Source of the DNA: DATFQI01 sp963831105
Lineage (GTDB): Bacteria; Actinomycetota; Thermoleophilia; Solirubrobacterales; Solirubrobacteraceae
Reading direction: 5' to 3'
DNA length: 64,000 nucleotides
NCBI GenBank assembly: GCA_963831105.1
Contig: CAWHOS010000010.1
Coordinates: forward strand, 124,001 to 188,000
The first letter of the stretch is position 1, and the number at the start of each line of letters is the position of its first letter. A program made the translations under genes and the position numbers. Below the pieces are notes generated by a model that was not told where the DNA came from, did no database searches, and saw only the letters and a list, made by a program, of their open reading frames with translations. Below are positions 41,394 through 51,110 of the stretch, in pieces.

Positions 41394-42751
41394 CGGCCGG
41401 TCCGACCTGCCCGATCCCCAGCCCCGCGAGCGCGCCGAGCAGTGCGGCGGCGATCTGGAACTCCCAACCGGCCTGGAAGGCGCCGAGCACGGCGCCCGGC
41501 GCGGGGGTGCCGAGCACGGCGACGAAGATGGCGACGCCGAGCGCGATCCCCAGCTGGCGCGACATGGTGACGACCGCCGCGCCGGTGGCGAAGCGCGCGG
41601 GCGGGAGCGAGGCGGCCGCTGCGCTGTTGAGGCTCGGGAGCACCAGGCCGACGCCGATGCCGGTCAGGATCAGGCCGGGCAACAGCTCGCTCGCCCAGTC
41701 CGGGGTGGTGTCGGCGAGCAGCAGCACGAGGCCCATGCCCGTGGCGAACAGCGTGCAGCCGGCCGCGATCAGGGTGCGCTGGCCGACGCGGTTCGTGAAC
41801 CGGCTCGAGATCACGGCGGTGATCGCGGCAAGCGCAGGGCCGGGGGCGAGCTGCAGACCCGCGCGCAGGATCGACTCGCCCCACACGGTGGTCTGGAAGA
41901 GCACGTTGGAGAGCAGCATCGCGCCGAACGCGGCCGAGAACAGGATCGCGGCGACGTTGGCCATCGAGAAGGAGCGCACGCGCAGCATGGCCGGGTCGAC
42001 GATCGGCGACGGGTGGGTCGCGCAGCGCGCGGCGAACAGCGCGATGCCTGCGGCGGCGCCCGCGAGCGCGCCGATCGTGCGCGGGTCGTCCCATCCCCAT
42101 TCGGGCGCCTGCACGAAGCCCAGCGTGAGCGCGCCGATGGCCGCGGCGAACAGCGCGGCGCCGAGCCAGTCGGGGCGACCGTCCGGGTCCGGGTCGCGCG
42201 TCTCGGCCAGCAGCCGCGACCCGCGCCACAACGCCCACGCGCCGACGGGAAGGTTGACGAGGAAGACGAGCCGCCAGTCCGCCTGCACCAGCAGCCCGCC
42301 GAGCGGCGGCCCGGCCGCGGCCGCGGCGGCGCCGACGCCCGCCCAGATGCCGATCGCGGCCGGGCGGTCGCGCGGCTCGAACTCGGGGAGGAGGAGCGCC
42401 AGCGAGGTCGGGACGAGCAGCGCCGCACCGGCCGCCTGCAGCACGCGCGCGGCCACGAGCGCCGCCACCGACGGCGCGAGGCCGCACAGCGCCGAGCCGA
42501 GCACGAACAGCGCAAGGCCGCCCAGGAAGCCACGGCGGCGCCCGGTGCGGTCGGCCAGGCGCCCCGCGGGGACGAGCAGGGCCGCGAACACGATCGCGTA
42601 GGCGTTCAGCACCCAGGAGAGCTCGCCGACGCTCGCCCCGCCGAAGTCCGCCGCGGATGTCCGGGAACGCGATGTTGACGATGAAGAGGTCGAGGCTCGC
42701 CACGAACGTGGCGACCGAGACCAGGGTGAGGACCTGCCAGCGCCGTTGCAT
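41338..42751 (-). CDS. MFS drug-export protein, DHA2 (EmrB/QacA) type (one frameshift)
   Basis: About 470 residues and 14 membrane segments. Opening VATFVASLDLFIVNIAFPDI is the DHA2 signature; motif A appears as LVPAGRLADRTGRRRGFLGG and motif C-like Gly/Pro stretches follow. One extra base near 42655 (after FPDIR, before ADFGGASVGELSW) shifts the frame. ATG 42751 lies inside an operator half-site shared with the divergent HxlR-type regulator, which most likely represses it. Confidence 0.85.
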
Positions 42752-42804
42752 TTCGCAAGGACCCTACAGCGACACTGGCAAAATGCAAGCGACCGCGATA
42801 CGAT
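42746..42804. promoter_or_regulatory. HxlR operator pair and divergent promoters
   Basis: Two inverted copies of a 13-base site: TTGCATTTCGCAA (42746-42758) and, on the other strand, TTGCATTTTGCCA (42788-42776). The first covers the MFS start codon; the second overlaps a promoter for the HxlR gene, TGGCAA (42776-42781), 17 bases, TACGAT (42799-42804), six bases before GTG 42811. Binding would repress the pump and the regulator together. Confidence 0.65.
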
Positions 42805-42810
42805 GGCGCC

Positions 42811-43278
42811 GTGCCGTACCGGAGCTTCGAGGGCCAGAACTGCTCGATCGCCCGCGCCCTGGAGGTGCTCGGGGAGCGCTGGACGCTGCTGGTCCTGCGC
42901 GAGGTGCTGCTCGGCCGGCGCCGCTTCGAGGAGCTGCGCCGGAACACCGGCGTGGCGACGAACATCCTCACGGACCGCCTGGCGACGCTCGTCGACCACG
43001 ACGTCCTCGAGCGCCGGGGAGAGGAGTACGTGCCGACGCGCAAGGCGATCGACGCCGGCCCGGTGCTCGTCGCGCTGATGCAGTGGGGCGACGCGCACGC
43101 CGCGCCCGACGGTCCGCCACGCGTGCTCGTGCACGCCCGCTGCGAGCACGACGCGCAGCCCGCGCTGCAGTGCGCGCATTGCGCGCAGGAGATCCGCCCC
43201 GGCGAGCTGCGCGTGCGGCCCGGCCCGGGTGCGAACGAGCGCCAGCGGGGCGAGCGGCTGCTGCCCGCGCGCGGCTGA
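42811..43278 (+). CDS. HxlR-family winged-helix regulator
   Basis: A 155-residue regulator with the HxlR pattern: FEGQNCSIARALEVLGERWTLLVLREVLLGRRRFEELRRNTG, then NILTDRLATLVDHDVLERR. The early Cys (QNCSIARAL) is the sensing residue in several HxlR proteins. An extra C-terminal part holds HARCEHDAQPALQCAHCAQEI, a CxxC knuckle that could bind zinc. Translation probably starts on a leaderless message at GTG 42811. It likely controls the divergent MFS pump. Confidence 0.88.
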   Translation: MPYRSFEGQNCSIARALEVLGERWTLLVLREVLLGRRRFEELRRNTGVATNILTDRLATLVDHDVLERRGEEYVPTRKAIDAGPVLVALMQWGDAHAAPDGPPRVLVHARCEHDAQPALQCAHCAQEIRPGELRVRPGPGANERQRGERLLPARG

Positions 43279-43325
43279 TCCAGAAACCGGCGCGGAGGCC
43301 GCGCGAACGCAGTACCTTCGCGGAC

Positions 43326-45835
43326 GTGCTCAGGATCTCCACGGCGCTCGGCATGCTCGCGGCCGTCCTCGTCGCCGCCCCCGCCGCAGACGCGCAGGAC
43401 CGCTACGCCCTCGCGGGCGGCTGCTACGACCTCAAGTCGCTCGCCACCGGCGGCTTCGCCGCGAAGTCCGCAGACGGCGGCTACAAGGCGAACGCGCAGC
43501 AGCAGGGCGCCGAGCGCTTCCACCTGCAGGCGACCGACCTCGGCCGCTACCTGCTCTACGGCAAGGACCGCGACTTCCTCGCCCACGGCCTGCCCGAGCC
43601 GGTCGACGGCGCCGCCGACGTGCCCTTGCCCTTGCCCGCTGCCGGGCGGCGGCGCAGCACCCGTGGCGCGGATCCAGGCGGAGACCGCGCCGAGCGAGTC
43701 CGGCGACTGGCGCGTCGACGGCGTCAACGGCGCGTACGTGCTCACGCTCCCCTCGGCCGACAAGGTGCTCGCGGCCGGCGACGGCGGCGCGCTCGTGCTG
43801 GCCGACCGCGGCGCGGCCGGCGACCGCGCCCGCTTCGCGTTCGAGCCGGCCGACGGCTGCTCCGCCTATCCGGAGGCCGACACGAACGTCACCGGCGACC
43901 CGACCCGCGGCGCGACGTCGTTCGGCGAGGTGAGCGGCTTCGCCGACGCCCACATGCACATGATGGCCTTCGAGTTCCTCGGCGGCCGCGTGCACTGCGG
44001 CCGTCCGTGGCACCGCTACGGCGTCGCGAGCGCGCTCCAGGACTGCCCGGACCATGAGCCCAACGGGCTCGGCGCGATCGGCGAGAACACGCTCTCCTAC
44101 AAGAACCCGGTCGGCACCCACGACACGCGCGGCTGGCCGACGCTCAAGGACTGGCCGCACCACGCCTCGCTCACGCACGAGCAGACCTACTACAAGTGGG
44201 TCGAGCGCTCGTGGCGCTCGGGCCTGCGGCTGTTCGTGAACCTGCTCGTGGACAACGAGGTGCTCTGCACCGCGTATCCGCTCAAGCAGAACTCCTGCAA
44301 CGAGATGGACGGCGTGCGGCTGCAGGCCAAGCGGCTGCGCGAGCTGCAGGACTACGTCGACGCCCAGAGCGGCGGCCCGGGCAAGGGCTGGTTCCGGCTC
44401 GTCAAGACGCCGTTCGAGGCCCGGCGCGTGATCAACCAGGGCAAGCTCGCCGTCGTGATGGGGATCGAGGTCTCCAAGCTCTTCGACTGCGGCGTCCAGG
44501 ACGGCGAGCCGGAGTGCACGGCCGAGCAGGTCGACGCCCGCCTGAAGGAGGTCTACGACCTCGGCGTGCGCGACATGGAGCTCGTGAACAAGTTCGACAA
44601 CGGGTTCGCGGGCGTGGCCGGCGACGGCGGCGAGACGGGGCTCGCCGTCAACAACGCCAACAAGGTCGAGACGGGCCGCTACTGGCAGATGGGCTCGTGC
44701 GCGGACCCGCACAACCACGACAAGGAGCAGCTCGCGGCGCCGAGCGGGCCCGACCGCGACCAGATGGCCGGCAACATCGCCTCGCTGCTGCCGGGCGCGA
44801 CGCCGATCTACGGCCCGGCGCCGCACTGCAACCAGATGGGGCTGTCGGACCTCGGCCGCCACCTGGTCGAGCGGATGATGGACCGCAAGATGGTCATCGA
44901 CCCCGACCACCTGAGCGTGCTCGCCCGCCAACAGCTGCTCGACGTGGTCGAGAAGCGCGCCTACTCCGGCGTCGTGTCGAGCCACAGCTGGAGCACGCCC
45001 GACGCGATCCCGCGCATCCTGCGCCTCGGCGGCTTCGTGGCGCCGATGGCCGGCTCCACGACCGAGTTCCTGCAGCAGTTCAAGGACACCAAGGCGGTGC
45101 GCGACCCGCGCTTCTACTGGGGCGTCGGGTGGGGCGCGGACATGAACGGCTTCGCGCACCAGGGCGACCCGCGCAAGGGCGGCGACGTCACCTACCCGTT
45201 CAAGTCCTTCGACGGCAGGCAGACGATCGACAAGCAGGTCTCCGGCCAGCGCTCCTACGACATCAACGTCGACGGCGTCGCCCACTACGGGCTGTTCCCC
45301 GACTGGGTCGAGGACCTGCGCCACATCGGCGGCCAGGAGGTCGTCGGCGACCTCGGCCGCGGCGCGGAGGCCTACCTGCAGATGTGGGAGCGCGCCCAGG
45401 ACGTGCCGCCGACCCGCTGCCAGCCGGCGAAGGGCCGCGTGAGGAGCCGCGGCCTCACCCGCGTGCGGCTCGGGGCGAGCGCGAACGCGCTGCTGCGCCG
45501 CGCCGGCCAGCCGCGCAAGCGCGCGCGCACCTGGACCTGGTGCGCGCCGGGCGGCCGCATCAGCGCGCGGCTCACGCAGCGCGGGAAGGTGACCGGCGTC
45601 TTCTCGACCGCACCGGGCCACACGCTGGCGGGAGCGGGCCGCGGCGACCGGCTCAAGAGCAAGGCGCGCAAGGCGCACGAAGCCGCTCGGGCGCGGGCTG
45701 CGGGTCCGCAAGCTCGGCGGCGGCCGCCGCGCGGTGCTGCGCGTGCGCGGCGGCAAGGTCCGCTGGGTCGGCGTGACGACGGCGCGCAAGCGCGGCGCGA
45801 TCCTGCGCCAGGCGCGCGCGGCCGGCCTGCGCTGA
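43326..45835 (+). CDS. secreted amidohydrolase-superfamily (peptidase M19-like) protein (two frameshifts)
   Basis: About 836 residues: signal peptide (ALGMLAAVLVAAPAADA), a beta-rich N-terminal region to about 190, then a hydrolase domain with metal motif FADAHMHMMAFEF, VIDPDHLSVLARQQLLDVV, YSGVVSSHSWSTPDAI and GFVAPMAGSTTEF, in the style of M19/amidohydrolase barrels. The C-terminal 120 residues (LTRVRLGASANALLRRAGQP, RTWTWCA) resemble the SmpA/OmlA-like tail common in secreted actinobacterial proteins. One extra base near 43640 and one near 45685 shift the frame. GTG 43326 follows a TACCTT -10. Substrate unknown. Confidence 0.7.
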
Positions 45836-45840
45836 GCGCC

Positions 45841-45883
45841 GAGTCCGGAGTTGTTCGGCCTCAGGCCGAACAACTCCGGACTC
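45841..45883. terminator. perfect 20-bp hairpin between convergent genes
   Basis: A 20-base perfect stem (45841-45860 with 45864-45883) and TCA loop begins six bases after the amidohydrolase-like stop and includes the stop of the opposing gene. It serves as a two-way terminator and is the best-preserved copy of the hairpin family also seen at 24045. Confidence 0.7.
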
Positions 45884-46758
45884 AGTAGTAGACGGTGCGG
45901 GTGCGGTGAGGCGGCGTGTCCGTGTAGGGCGCGCCCTGGCCGCGGTTCCAGAGCCAGTTGTCGAGCACGCGCGGGGCGACGTCCCAGCGCGCTGCCAGCA
46001 GCTCGCAGGCGTGGACCGCGCAGGCGCGCAGCTCGCGCTCCATCTCGCCGCCGGCCGGGAGCTCCTCGCCGGCGTCGATCCGCGCGGCCAGCTCCGGCGC
46101 GTAGGCGAGCATCCCGTCGACGCGCAGCACGTGGGGGACGAGGTTGTCGGCGAAGATCGTCAGGCGGTCGGCGTCGGCGAAGTCCGTCACCCCGGCGAGC
46201 GCGAGGTCGTTGGCGGTGATCTGCGCGCGCTTGTAGAAGCCGCGGTCGGCGAAGAACGGCATCCCGGCGGCGAGCGCGGCCGCCAGCCGCGCCGCGGAGC
46301 CGCCTCCCTCGGCCTCGACCGCCTCGAGCGCGCCGCGGCCGCCGAGCCAGGAGCCGAGCGCCGCCAGCGCCTGCGCGTAGAGCTCCATCAGCTCGTGCGC
46401 CGGGTCCTGCCCGAGCACCTCCGCGACCGAGGTCGCGTCGAGCGCCCGCAGCTGCGCCGCCGTCCACGGCTCGCCGGCGGCGCGCGCGTGCTCGGTCAGC
46501 CGCCGGGTGATAGTCGTCACCTCGTCCTCGCCGGACTCGGTGCGCAGGGTGCCGAACCAGCCCGAGCCGAAGTTGATCGCGTCGAGGATCAGGACGTAGC
46601 GGGCCACGGCCTCCGGCTCGGCGTCGAGCAGGTGCAGCGCCGGGTCCAGGCCCGCGACGCCGCCCGGCTCGATCGGCGGCGGCCGGGTCGATCCGCACCC
46701 AGCGCGCCTGCGCCGCGACCCGCGCGCAGTGCGCGCGCACCTCGTCACAGAGGTCCAT
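45882..46758 (-). CDS. queuosine-salvage-like protein (DUF2419/Qng1 family; one frameshift)
   Basis: About 291 residues. MDLCDEVRAHCARVAAQARWVRID leads, after one extra base near 46680, into IEPGGVAGLDPALHLLDAEPEAVARYVLILDAINFGSGWFGTL, the hallmark of DUF2419/Qng1, followed by FFADRGFYKRAQITANDLALAG, LTIFADNLVPHVLRVDG and WLWNRGQG. Qng1 enzymes release queuine from queuosine 5'-phosphate so the base can be reused in tRNA. ATG 46758 is only 24 bases from the divergent start of an NMT1-type binding protein. Function by homology only. Confidence 0.75.
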
Positions 46759-46782
46759 GGGGCGGGAGGCTACGGTCAACGG

Positions 46783-47748
46783 GTGCGCCTCCCGCTCCTG
46801 CTCGCGCTGATAGCGCTCGTCGCCGCCCTGGCCGGCTGCGGCGACGACGACGGCTCCGCCGCACAGCGCGACGCCGAGCGCGTCACGCTCTCGCTGGACT
46901 TCACGCCGAACGCCGTCCACGCGCCGATCTACGCCGCCACGCGCGACGGCCGCGACGCGCGCGAGGGGATCGACCTGCAGATCCGCAAGCCCGGCCCTGG
47001 GCCCGACGCGCTGAAGCTGATCACGGCCGGCAAGGTCGACCTCGGGGTGCTCGACATCCACGACCTCGCGATCGCGCGCGAGCAGGGCGCCGACCTCGTC
47101 GCGATCGGCGCGCTCGTCGGCAAGCCGCTCGCGGCGCTGATCGGCCAGCCCGGCCTCAAGCGCCCGCGCGACCTCGAGGGCAAGACGGTCGGCGTCTCCG
47201 GCCTGCCGTCGGACCCGGCGTTCCTGCGCGCGATCCTCGAGCACGACGGCGCCGACTACGACAGCGTCAAGCAGGTCACGATCGGCTTCGCCGCCGTCGC
47301 CCGGCTGCTGAGCCGCCGGGTCGACGCCGTGCCCGCGTTCTGGAACGCCGAGGGCGTCGCGCTCGAGCGCCGCGGCCGCGAGGTGTCCGAGTTCCGCGTC
47401 GACGACTACGGCGCCCCGCCCTACCCCGAGGTCGTGCTCGTCACCTCGCGTAGAACTCTGGACGCCGAGCGCGACACCCTGCGACGCACGCTGCGGGCGA
47501 TCGACGCCGGGATGGACGCCTCGCTCGAGGACCCCGAGGCCGCCGCGCGCGAGATCGCCGCCGCGGCGGAGTCGGGCGACGTCGAGCTCACCCGCGCGCA
47601 GCTCGACGCCGTCTCGGGGGTGTTCGCGCGCGGCCTGCGCTTCGACCCCCACGTGCTCGAGCGCTGGGCCGACTTCGACGCGGAGATCGGCATCGTCGAG
47701 CGCCGGCCCGACGTCGCGCGCGCGTTCGACCAGACGCTGGTGAAGTGA
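46783..47748 (+). CDS. NMT1/THI5-like ABC substrate-binding lipoprotein
   Basis: A 321-residue lipoprotein: short signal with lipobox ALAGC, then the NMT1-type fold (VTLSLDFTPNAVHAPIYAATRDG, LKLITAGKVDLGVLDIHDLAIAREQGADLVAIGAL, LEGKTVGVSGLPSDPAFLRAIL). Relatives bind pyrimidine thiamine precursors, but the family is broad. No permease or ATPase gene is adjacent and no TPP riboswitch is present. GTG 46783 is six bases after a TACGGT -10 (46771-46776), so the message is probably leaderless. Divergent from the Qng1-like gene. Confidence 0.82.
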   Translation: MRLPLLLALIALVAALAGCGDDDGSAAQRDAERVTLSLDFTPNAVHAPIYAATRDGRDAREGIDLQIRKPGPGPDALKLITAGKVDLGVLDIHDLAIAREQGADLVAIGALVGKPLAALIGQPGLKRPRDLEGKTVGVSGLPSDPAFLRAILEHDGADYDSVKQVTIGFAAVARLLSRRVDAVPAFWNAEGVALERRGREVSEFRVDDYGAPPYPEVVLVTSRRTLDAERDTLRRTLRAIDAGMDASLEDPEAAAREIAAAAESGDVELTRAQLDAVSGVFARGLRFDPHVLERWADFDAEIGIVERRPDVARAFDQTLVK

Positions 47749-47786
47749 CCGCGTGAGCACCCGCCGGCCCGGGTAGGCGAGTCTGC

Positions 47787-48719
47787 ATGGCTCAGACCAA
47801 CGGAAGGGCCAAGGGAGGCACCGCGCAGGCCGAGCGCCACGCGCGCCGCGCGAAGGAGAAGGCCGACGCGCGCCGGGAGAAGGCGACGGGCGCCGCCGGC
47901 TGGGTCGCCGACCGCGCCGGCGACTGGTCGCTCGAGCAGCAGGACCTCGGCTGGATGGAGGCGCAGAAGTACCTCTGGAACCCGCTGATGGACTTCTGGT
48001 TCCGGATGGAGATCGAGGGCTTCGAGAAGCTCCCGGAGCCGCCCGCGCTGCTGATCGGCATCCACTCCGGCGCGCCCTTCGTGTGGGACGCCTGGACCGT
48101 CGGCTTCCAGTGGTGGCGGCACTTCGGCCCCGAACGACCGCTCCACGGCACCGCGCACGACGCCCTGATGGCCGCGCCGCTGCTGAGCGCCTACTTCCGC
48201 AAGATGGGCGTGCTGCCGGCGGCGCCCGACTCGATCGCGGGCGCGCTCGCGGCCGGGCGCGACGTCGCGCTGTGGCCCGGCGGCGAGGTCGACTCGCTGC
48301 GCCCGTGGACCGACCGCGACAAGGCGGTCCTGGCCGGCCGCACCGGCTTCATCCGGATGGCGATCCAGGCCGGCGTGCCGATCGTGCCGATCGCGACCGT
48401 CGGCGGCCCCGACTCGATGCCCGTGCTGCTCAAGGGCCGGCGGCTCGCCAGCGCGCTCCAGCTCGACAAGCTCGCCCGGCTGAAGATGTTCCCGATCGCG
48501 CTGCAGGCGCCGTGGGGCATCAGCCCCGCGATGCTGCCCGAGCTGCCGCTGCCGACGAAGATCCGCACCGCCTTCCAGGACCCCGTCCGCTTCGAGGTCG
48601 GGCCCGAGCGGGCGAGCGACGACGAGTACGTGGACCGCAAGTACCGCGAGGTCCGCCGCAGCATCCAGTCCGGCATGGACACGCTCGCGCGCCGCCGCCG
48701 GTTCCCCGTCTTCGGCTAG
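47787..48719 (+). CDS. PlsC-like lysophospholipid acyltransferase family protein
   Basis: A 310-residue protein. A basic, helical N terminus (AERHARRAKEKADARREKA) precedes an acyltransferase-like domain: ALLIGIHSGAPFVWDAW in the place of the NHxxxxD block, DVALWPGGEVDSLRPWTDRDKAVLAGRTGFIRMA resembling the EG(T/G)RS-type block, and VPIVPIATVGGPD. The His-to-Asp spacing is longer than the standard HX4D, so activity is uncertain. Monocistronic. Confidence 0.75.
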   Translation: MAQTNGRAKGGTAQAERHARRAKEKADARREKATGAAGWVADRAGDWSLEQQDLGWMEAQKYLWNPLMDFWFRMEIEGFEKLPEPPALLIGIHSGAPFVWDAWTVGFQWWRHFGPERPLHGTAHDALMAAPLLSAYFRKMGVLPAAPDSIAGALAAGRDVALWPGGEVDSLRPWTDRDKAVLAGRTGFIRMAIQAGVPIVPIATVGGPDSMPVLLKGRRLASALQLDKLARLKMFPIALQAPWGISPAMLPELPLPTKIRTAFQDPVRFEVGPERASDDEYVDRKYREVRRSIQSGMDTLARRRRFPVFG

Positions 48720-48786
48720 CGCTCCGCCATGACGCTGTAGGGCTGGCCGAACCGGCGCGCCGCCGGAGACCTGCGACGCTCAGGAG

Positions 48787-49500
48787 GTGACGACGACCGC
48801 CCCGGACACCAAGTCGCCGCGCGCCCGCTTCCTCGAGGGCCTGCGGCTCGGCGTGCCGTTCGCGGTCGCGGGCTTCCTCGTCGCGGTGACGTTCGGGATC
48901 GTCGCGCGCGATGCCGGCCTCTCCGCGGTCGCGGCGATCGTGATGTCCCTGATCGTGTTCGCCGGCTCGGCGCAGTTCGCGTCGATCGCGATCATCGCCG
49001 CGGGCGGCGGCGTCGCCGCCGCGATCGGCGCCGGCGCGCTGATGAACTCGCGCTTCCTGATGATGGGCGTGGCGCTCGCGCCGTCGCTGCCCGGCCGCTG
49101 GCCGTGGCGCGCCGCGCAGGGCCAGACCGTCGTGGACGCCTCCTGGGCCTTGGCCGCGCGCGGCGACGGGACGTTCGACCGCTGGCTGCTGTTCGGCTCG
49201 ACCTCCGTGCAGTACCTCACCTGGTCGACCGGCACGATCGTGGGCGCGCTCGGCGGCGGCGCGCTCGGCGACACGGACAAGCTCGGGCTCGACGCGATCT
49301 ACCCGGCCTTCTTCGTCGGACTGCTGGTCAGCGAGGCGCGCAACGGCCGTGCCCGCGGCGCGGCCGCGATCGGCGCGCTCGTCGCGCTCGCGCTCGTCCC
49401 GTTCGCGCCCGCCGGGATCCCCGTGCTGGCCGCGAGCGTCGGCGCGCTGCTCGGGCTCACCCAGCGCGCGCGGGCCGAGGCCGAGGAGAAGGCGGCATGA
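48787..49500 (+). CDS. azlC: AzlC-family branched-chain amino acid exporter, large subunit
   Basis: A 237-residue membrane protein with the AzlC pattern: LEGLRLGVPFAVAGFLVAVTFG, IVMSLIVFAGSAQFASIAII and NSRFLMMGVALAPSL. Exports branched-chain amino acids or analogues with AzlD. The start codon GTG 48787 lies inside AGGAGGTG, so a normal ribosome binding site is not possible there; the message may be leaderless. Overlaps azlD by four bases. Confidence 0.88.
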   Translation: MTTTAPDTKSPRARFLEGLRLGVPFAVAGFLVAVTFGIVARDAGLSAVAAIVMSLIVFAGSAQFASIAIIAAGGGVAAAIGAGALMNSRFLMMGVALAPSLPGRWPWRAAQGQTVVDASWALAARGDGTFDRWLLFGSTSVQYLTWSTGTIVGALGGGALGDTDKLGLDAIYPAFFVGLLVSEARNGRARGAAAIGALVALALVPFAPAGIPVLAASVGALLGLTQRARAEAEEKAA

Positions 49501-49802
49501 GCACCAGCGTGACGCTGATCGCGGGCCTCGCGGTCATCACCGCCGCGATCAAGGCGGCGGGCCCGATCGTGCTCGGCGGCCGCGAGCTGCCGCCGCGCTT
49601 CCTCGGCGTGATCAGCCTGCTCGCCCCGGCGCTGCTGGCCGCGCTCGTGGTGACCGCGACGCTGTCCGACGGCAAGGAGCTCGCCGTCGGCGAGCACACG
49701 GCCGGCGTCGCCGCCGGCGGGCTGGTCGCGTGGCGCACCGGATCGATCATCGGCTGCGTCGTCGTGGCCGCCGCCGTCACGGCGGCCCTGCGCGCCATGT
49801 GA
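49497..49802 (+). CDS. azlD: AzlD-family small subunit
   Basis: A 101-residue membrane protein with four hydrophobic segments (VTLIAGLAVITAAIKAAGPI, VISLLAPALLAALVVTATL). Pairs with AzlC; ATG 49497 overlaps the azlC stop, showing translational coupling. Confidence 0.88.
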   Translation: MSTSVTLIAGLAVITAAIKAAGPIVLGGRELPPRFLGVISLLAPALLAALVVTATLSDGKELAVGEHTAGVAAGGLVAWRTGSIIGCVVVAAAVTAALRAM

Positions 49803-49835
49803 TCCGATCCGGAGGGCCATCCGAATGGGAGTTCG

Positions 49836-51110
49836 ATGGCCATCGAGCTCCAGAGCGCCCCACGCACCCGCATCGCCGTCGTCGGCGGCGGCGTCAGCGG
49901 CCTCGTCGCGGCGCACCTGCTGCACCCCGATCACGAGCTGACGGTCTTCGAGGCCGGCGGCTACCCCGGCGGTCACACGAACACGATCGAGGTCGAGACC
50001 GAGCGCGGCCCGCTCGCCGTCGACACCGGCTTCATCGTCTTCAACGACCGCAACTACCCGCGCTTCGAGGCGCTGCTGGCCGAGCTCGGCGTCGCCTCGC
50101 AGCGCTCGGACATGTCCTTCGGCGTCTCCGACGGCGACTTCGAGTACGCGAGCACGTCGCCGAACGGGCTCTACGCCAAGCGCTCGCACCTGCTCTCGCC
50201 GGCGTTCCAGCGGATGGTCGCCGACGTGCCGCGCTTCCAGCGCCGCGCCCGCGCGCTGCTGGAGTCCCCCGAGGAGCCGACGCTGCGGGAGTGGCTCGCC
50301 ACGCTCGGCGTCTCGGACGCGTTCATCGAGCGCGTGATCGTCCCGCAGGCGGCGGCCGTGTGGTCCGCGGACCCCGATCAGATGTGGACGTTCCCGGCGC
50401 GCTTCCTCGTCGAGTTCTTCGACAACCACGGCATGCTCGGCCTGCGCGGCCGGCCCGTCTGGCGCACGGTCGCGGGCGGCTCGAAGCGCTACGTCGAGGC
50501 GCTCACCGCGCCGTTCGCCGACCGCATCCGGCTCTCGACGCCGGTGCGCTCGATCGAGCGCTTCGAGGACCGCGTCGAGGTCACGCCCGCGGGCGGTGAG
50601 CCCGAGACCTTCGACGAGGTGGTGATCGCCGCCCACGCCGACCAGGCGCTGGCGATGCTGACCGACTCCACGCCGGCCGAGCGCGAGATCCTCGGCGCGT
50701 TCCCCTACCAGGCCAACGAGGCGGTGCTGCACACCGACCGGCGCCTGCTGCCGCGGCGCCGGCGCGCCTGGGCGAGCTGGAACTACCACCTCGTCGCCGA
50801 CGCGAGCGGTCCGGCGACGGTGACCTACCACATGAACCGCCTGCAGTCGCTGGACGCGGACGAGCAGTACCTCGTCACGCTCAACCACACCGAGGCGATC
50901 GACCCCGCGCGGATCATCCGCCGGATCGCCTACGCGCACCCGGTCTACACCGTCGCGGGCCAGGCCGCCCAGCGCCGCTACGACGAGGTCGGCGGCCGCA
51001 ACCGCACGCACTACTGCGGCGCCTACTGGGGCTGGGGGTTCCACGAGGACGGCGTCGCGAGCGCCCATCGCGCCGTCGCCGCGCTCGGCCGCGAGGCGGT
51101 GCCGGCGTGA
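49836..51110 (+). CDS. FAD-dependent amine-oxidase-like oxidoreductase
   Basis: A 424-residue flavoprotein: FAD motif IAVVGGGVSGLVAAHLL, EAGGYPGGHTNTIEVE, VDTGFIVFNDRNYPRF, and the C-terminal FAD contact HYCGAYWGWGFHEDG. Proteins of this group are encoded with DUF1365 and cyclopropane-fatty-acid synthase-like genes, exactly as here (each next gene overlaps by four bases), and are thought to modify membrane lipids or fatty acids. GGGAG precedes ATG 49836. Confidence 0.9.
   Translation: MAIELQSAPRTRIAVVGGGVSGLVAAHLLHPDHELTVFEAGGYPGGHTNTIEVETERGPLAVDTGFIVFNDRNYPRFEALLAELGVASQRSDMSFGVSDGDFEYASTSPNGLYAKRSHLLSPAFQRMVADVPRFQRRARALLESPEEPTLREWLATLGVSDAFIERVIVPQAAAVWSADPDQMWTFPARFLVEFFDNHGMLGLRGRPVWRTVAGGSKRYVEALTAPFADRIRLSTPVRSIERFEDRVEVTPAGGEPETFDEVVIAAHADQALAMLTDSTPAEREILGAFPYQANEAVLHTDRRLLPRRRRAWASWNYHLVADASGPATVTYHMNRLQSLDADEQYLVTLNHTEAIDPARIIRRIAYAHPVYTVAGQAAQRRYDEVGGRNRTHYCGAYWGWGFHEDGVASAHRAVAALGREAVPA

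Noticed and set aside
46759..46782. TPP riboswitch before the NMT1-type binding protein
   Set aside because: The gap is 24 bases and lacks any thi-box sequence.
43432..47760. A 1442-residue open frame on the minus strand
   Set aside because: Arg/Ala/Gly-rich shadow of real genes on the opposite strand and frame; high GC removes stop codons. No motif, and it spans several well-supported genes.
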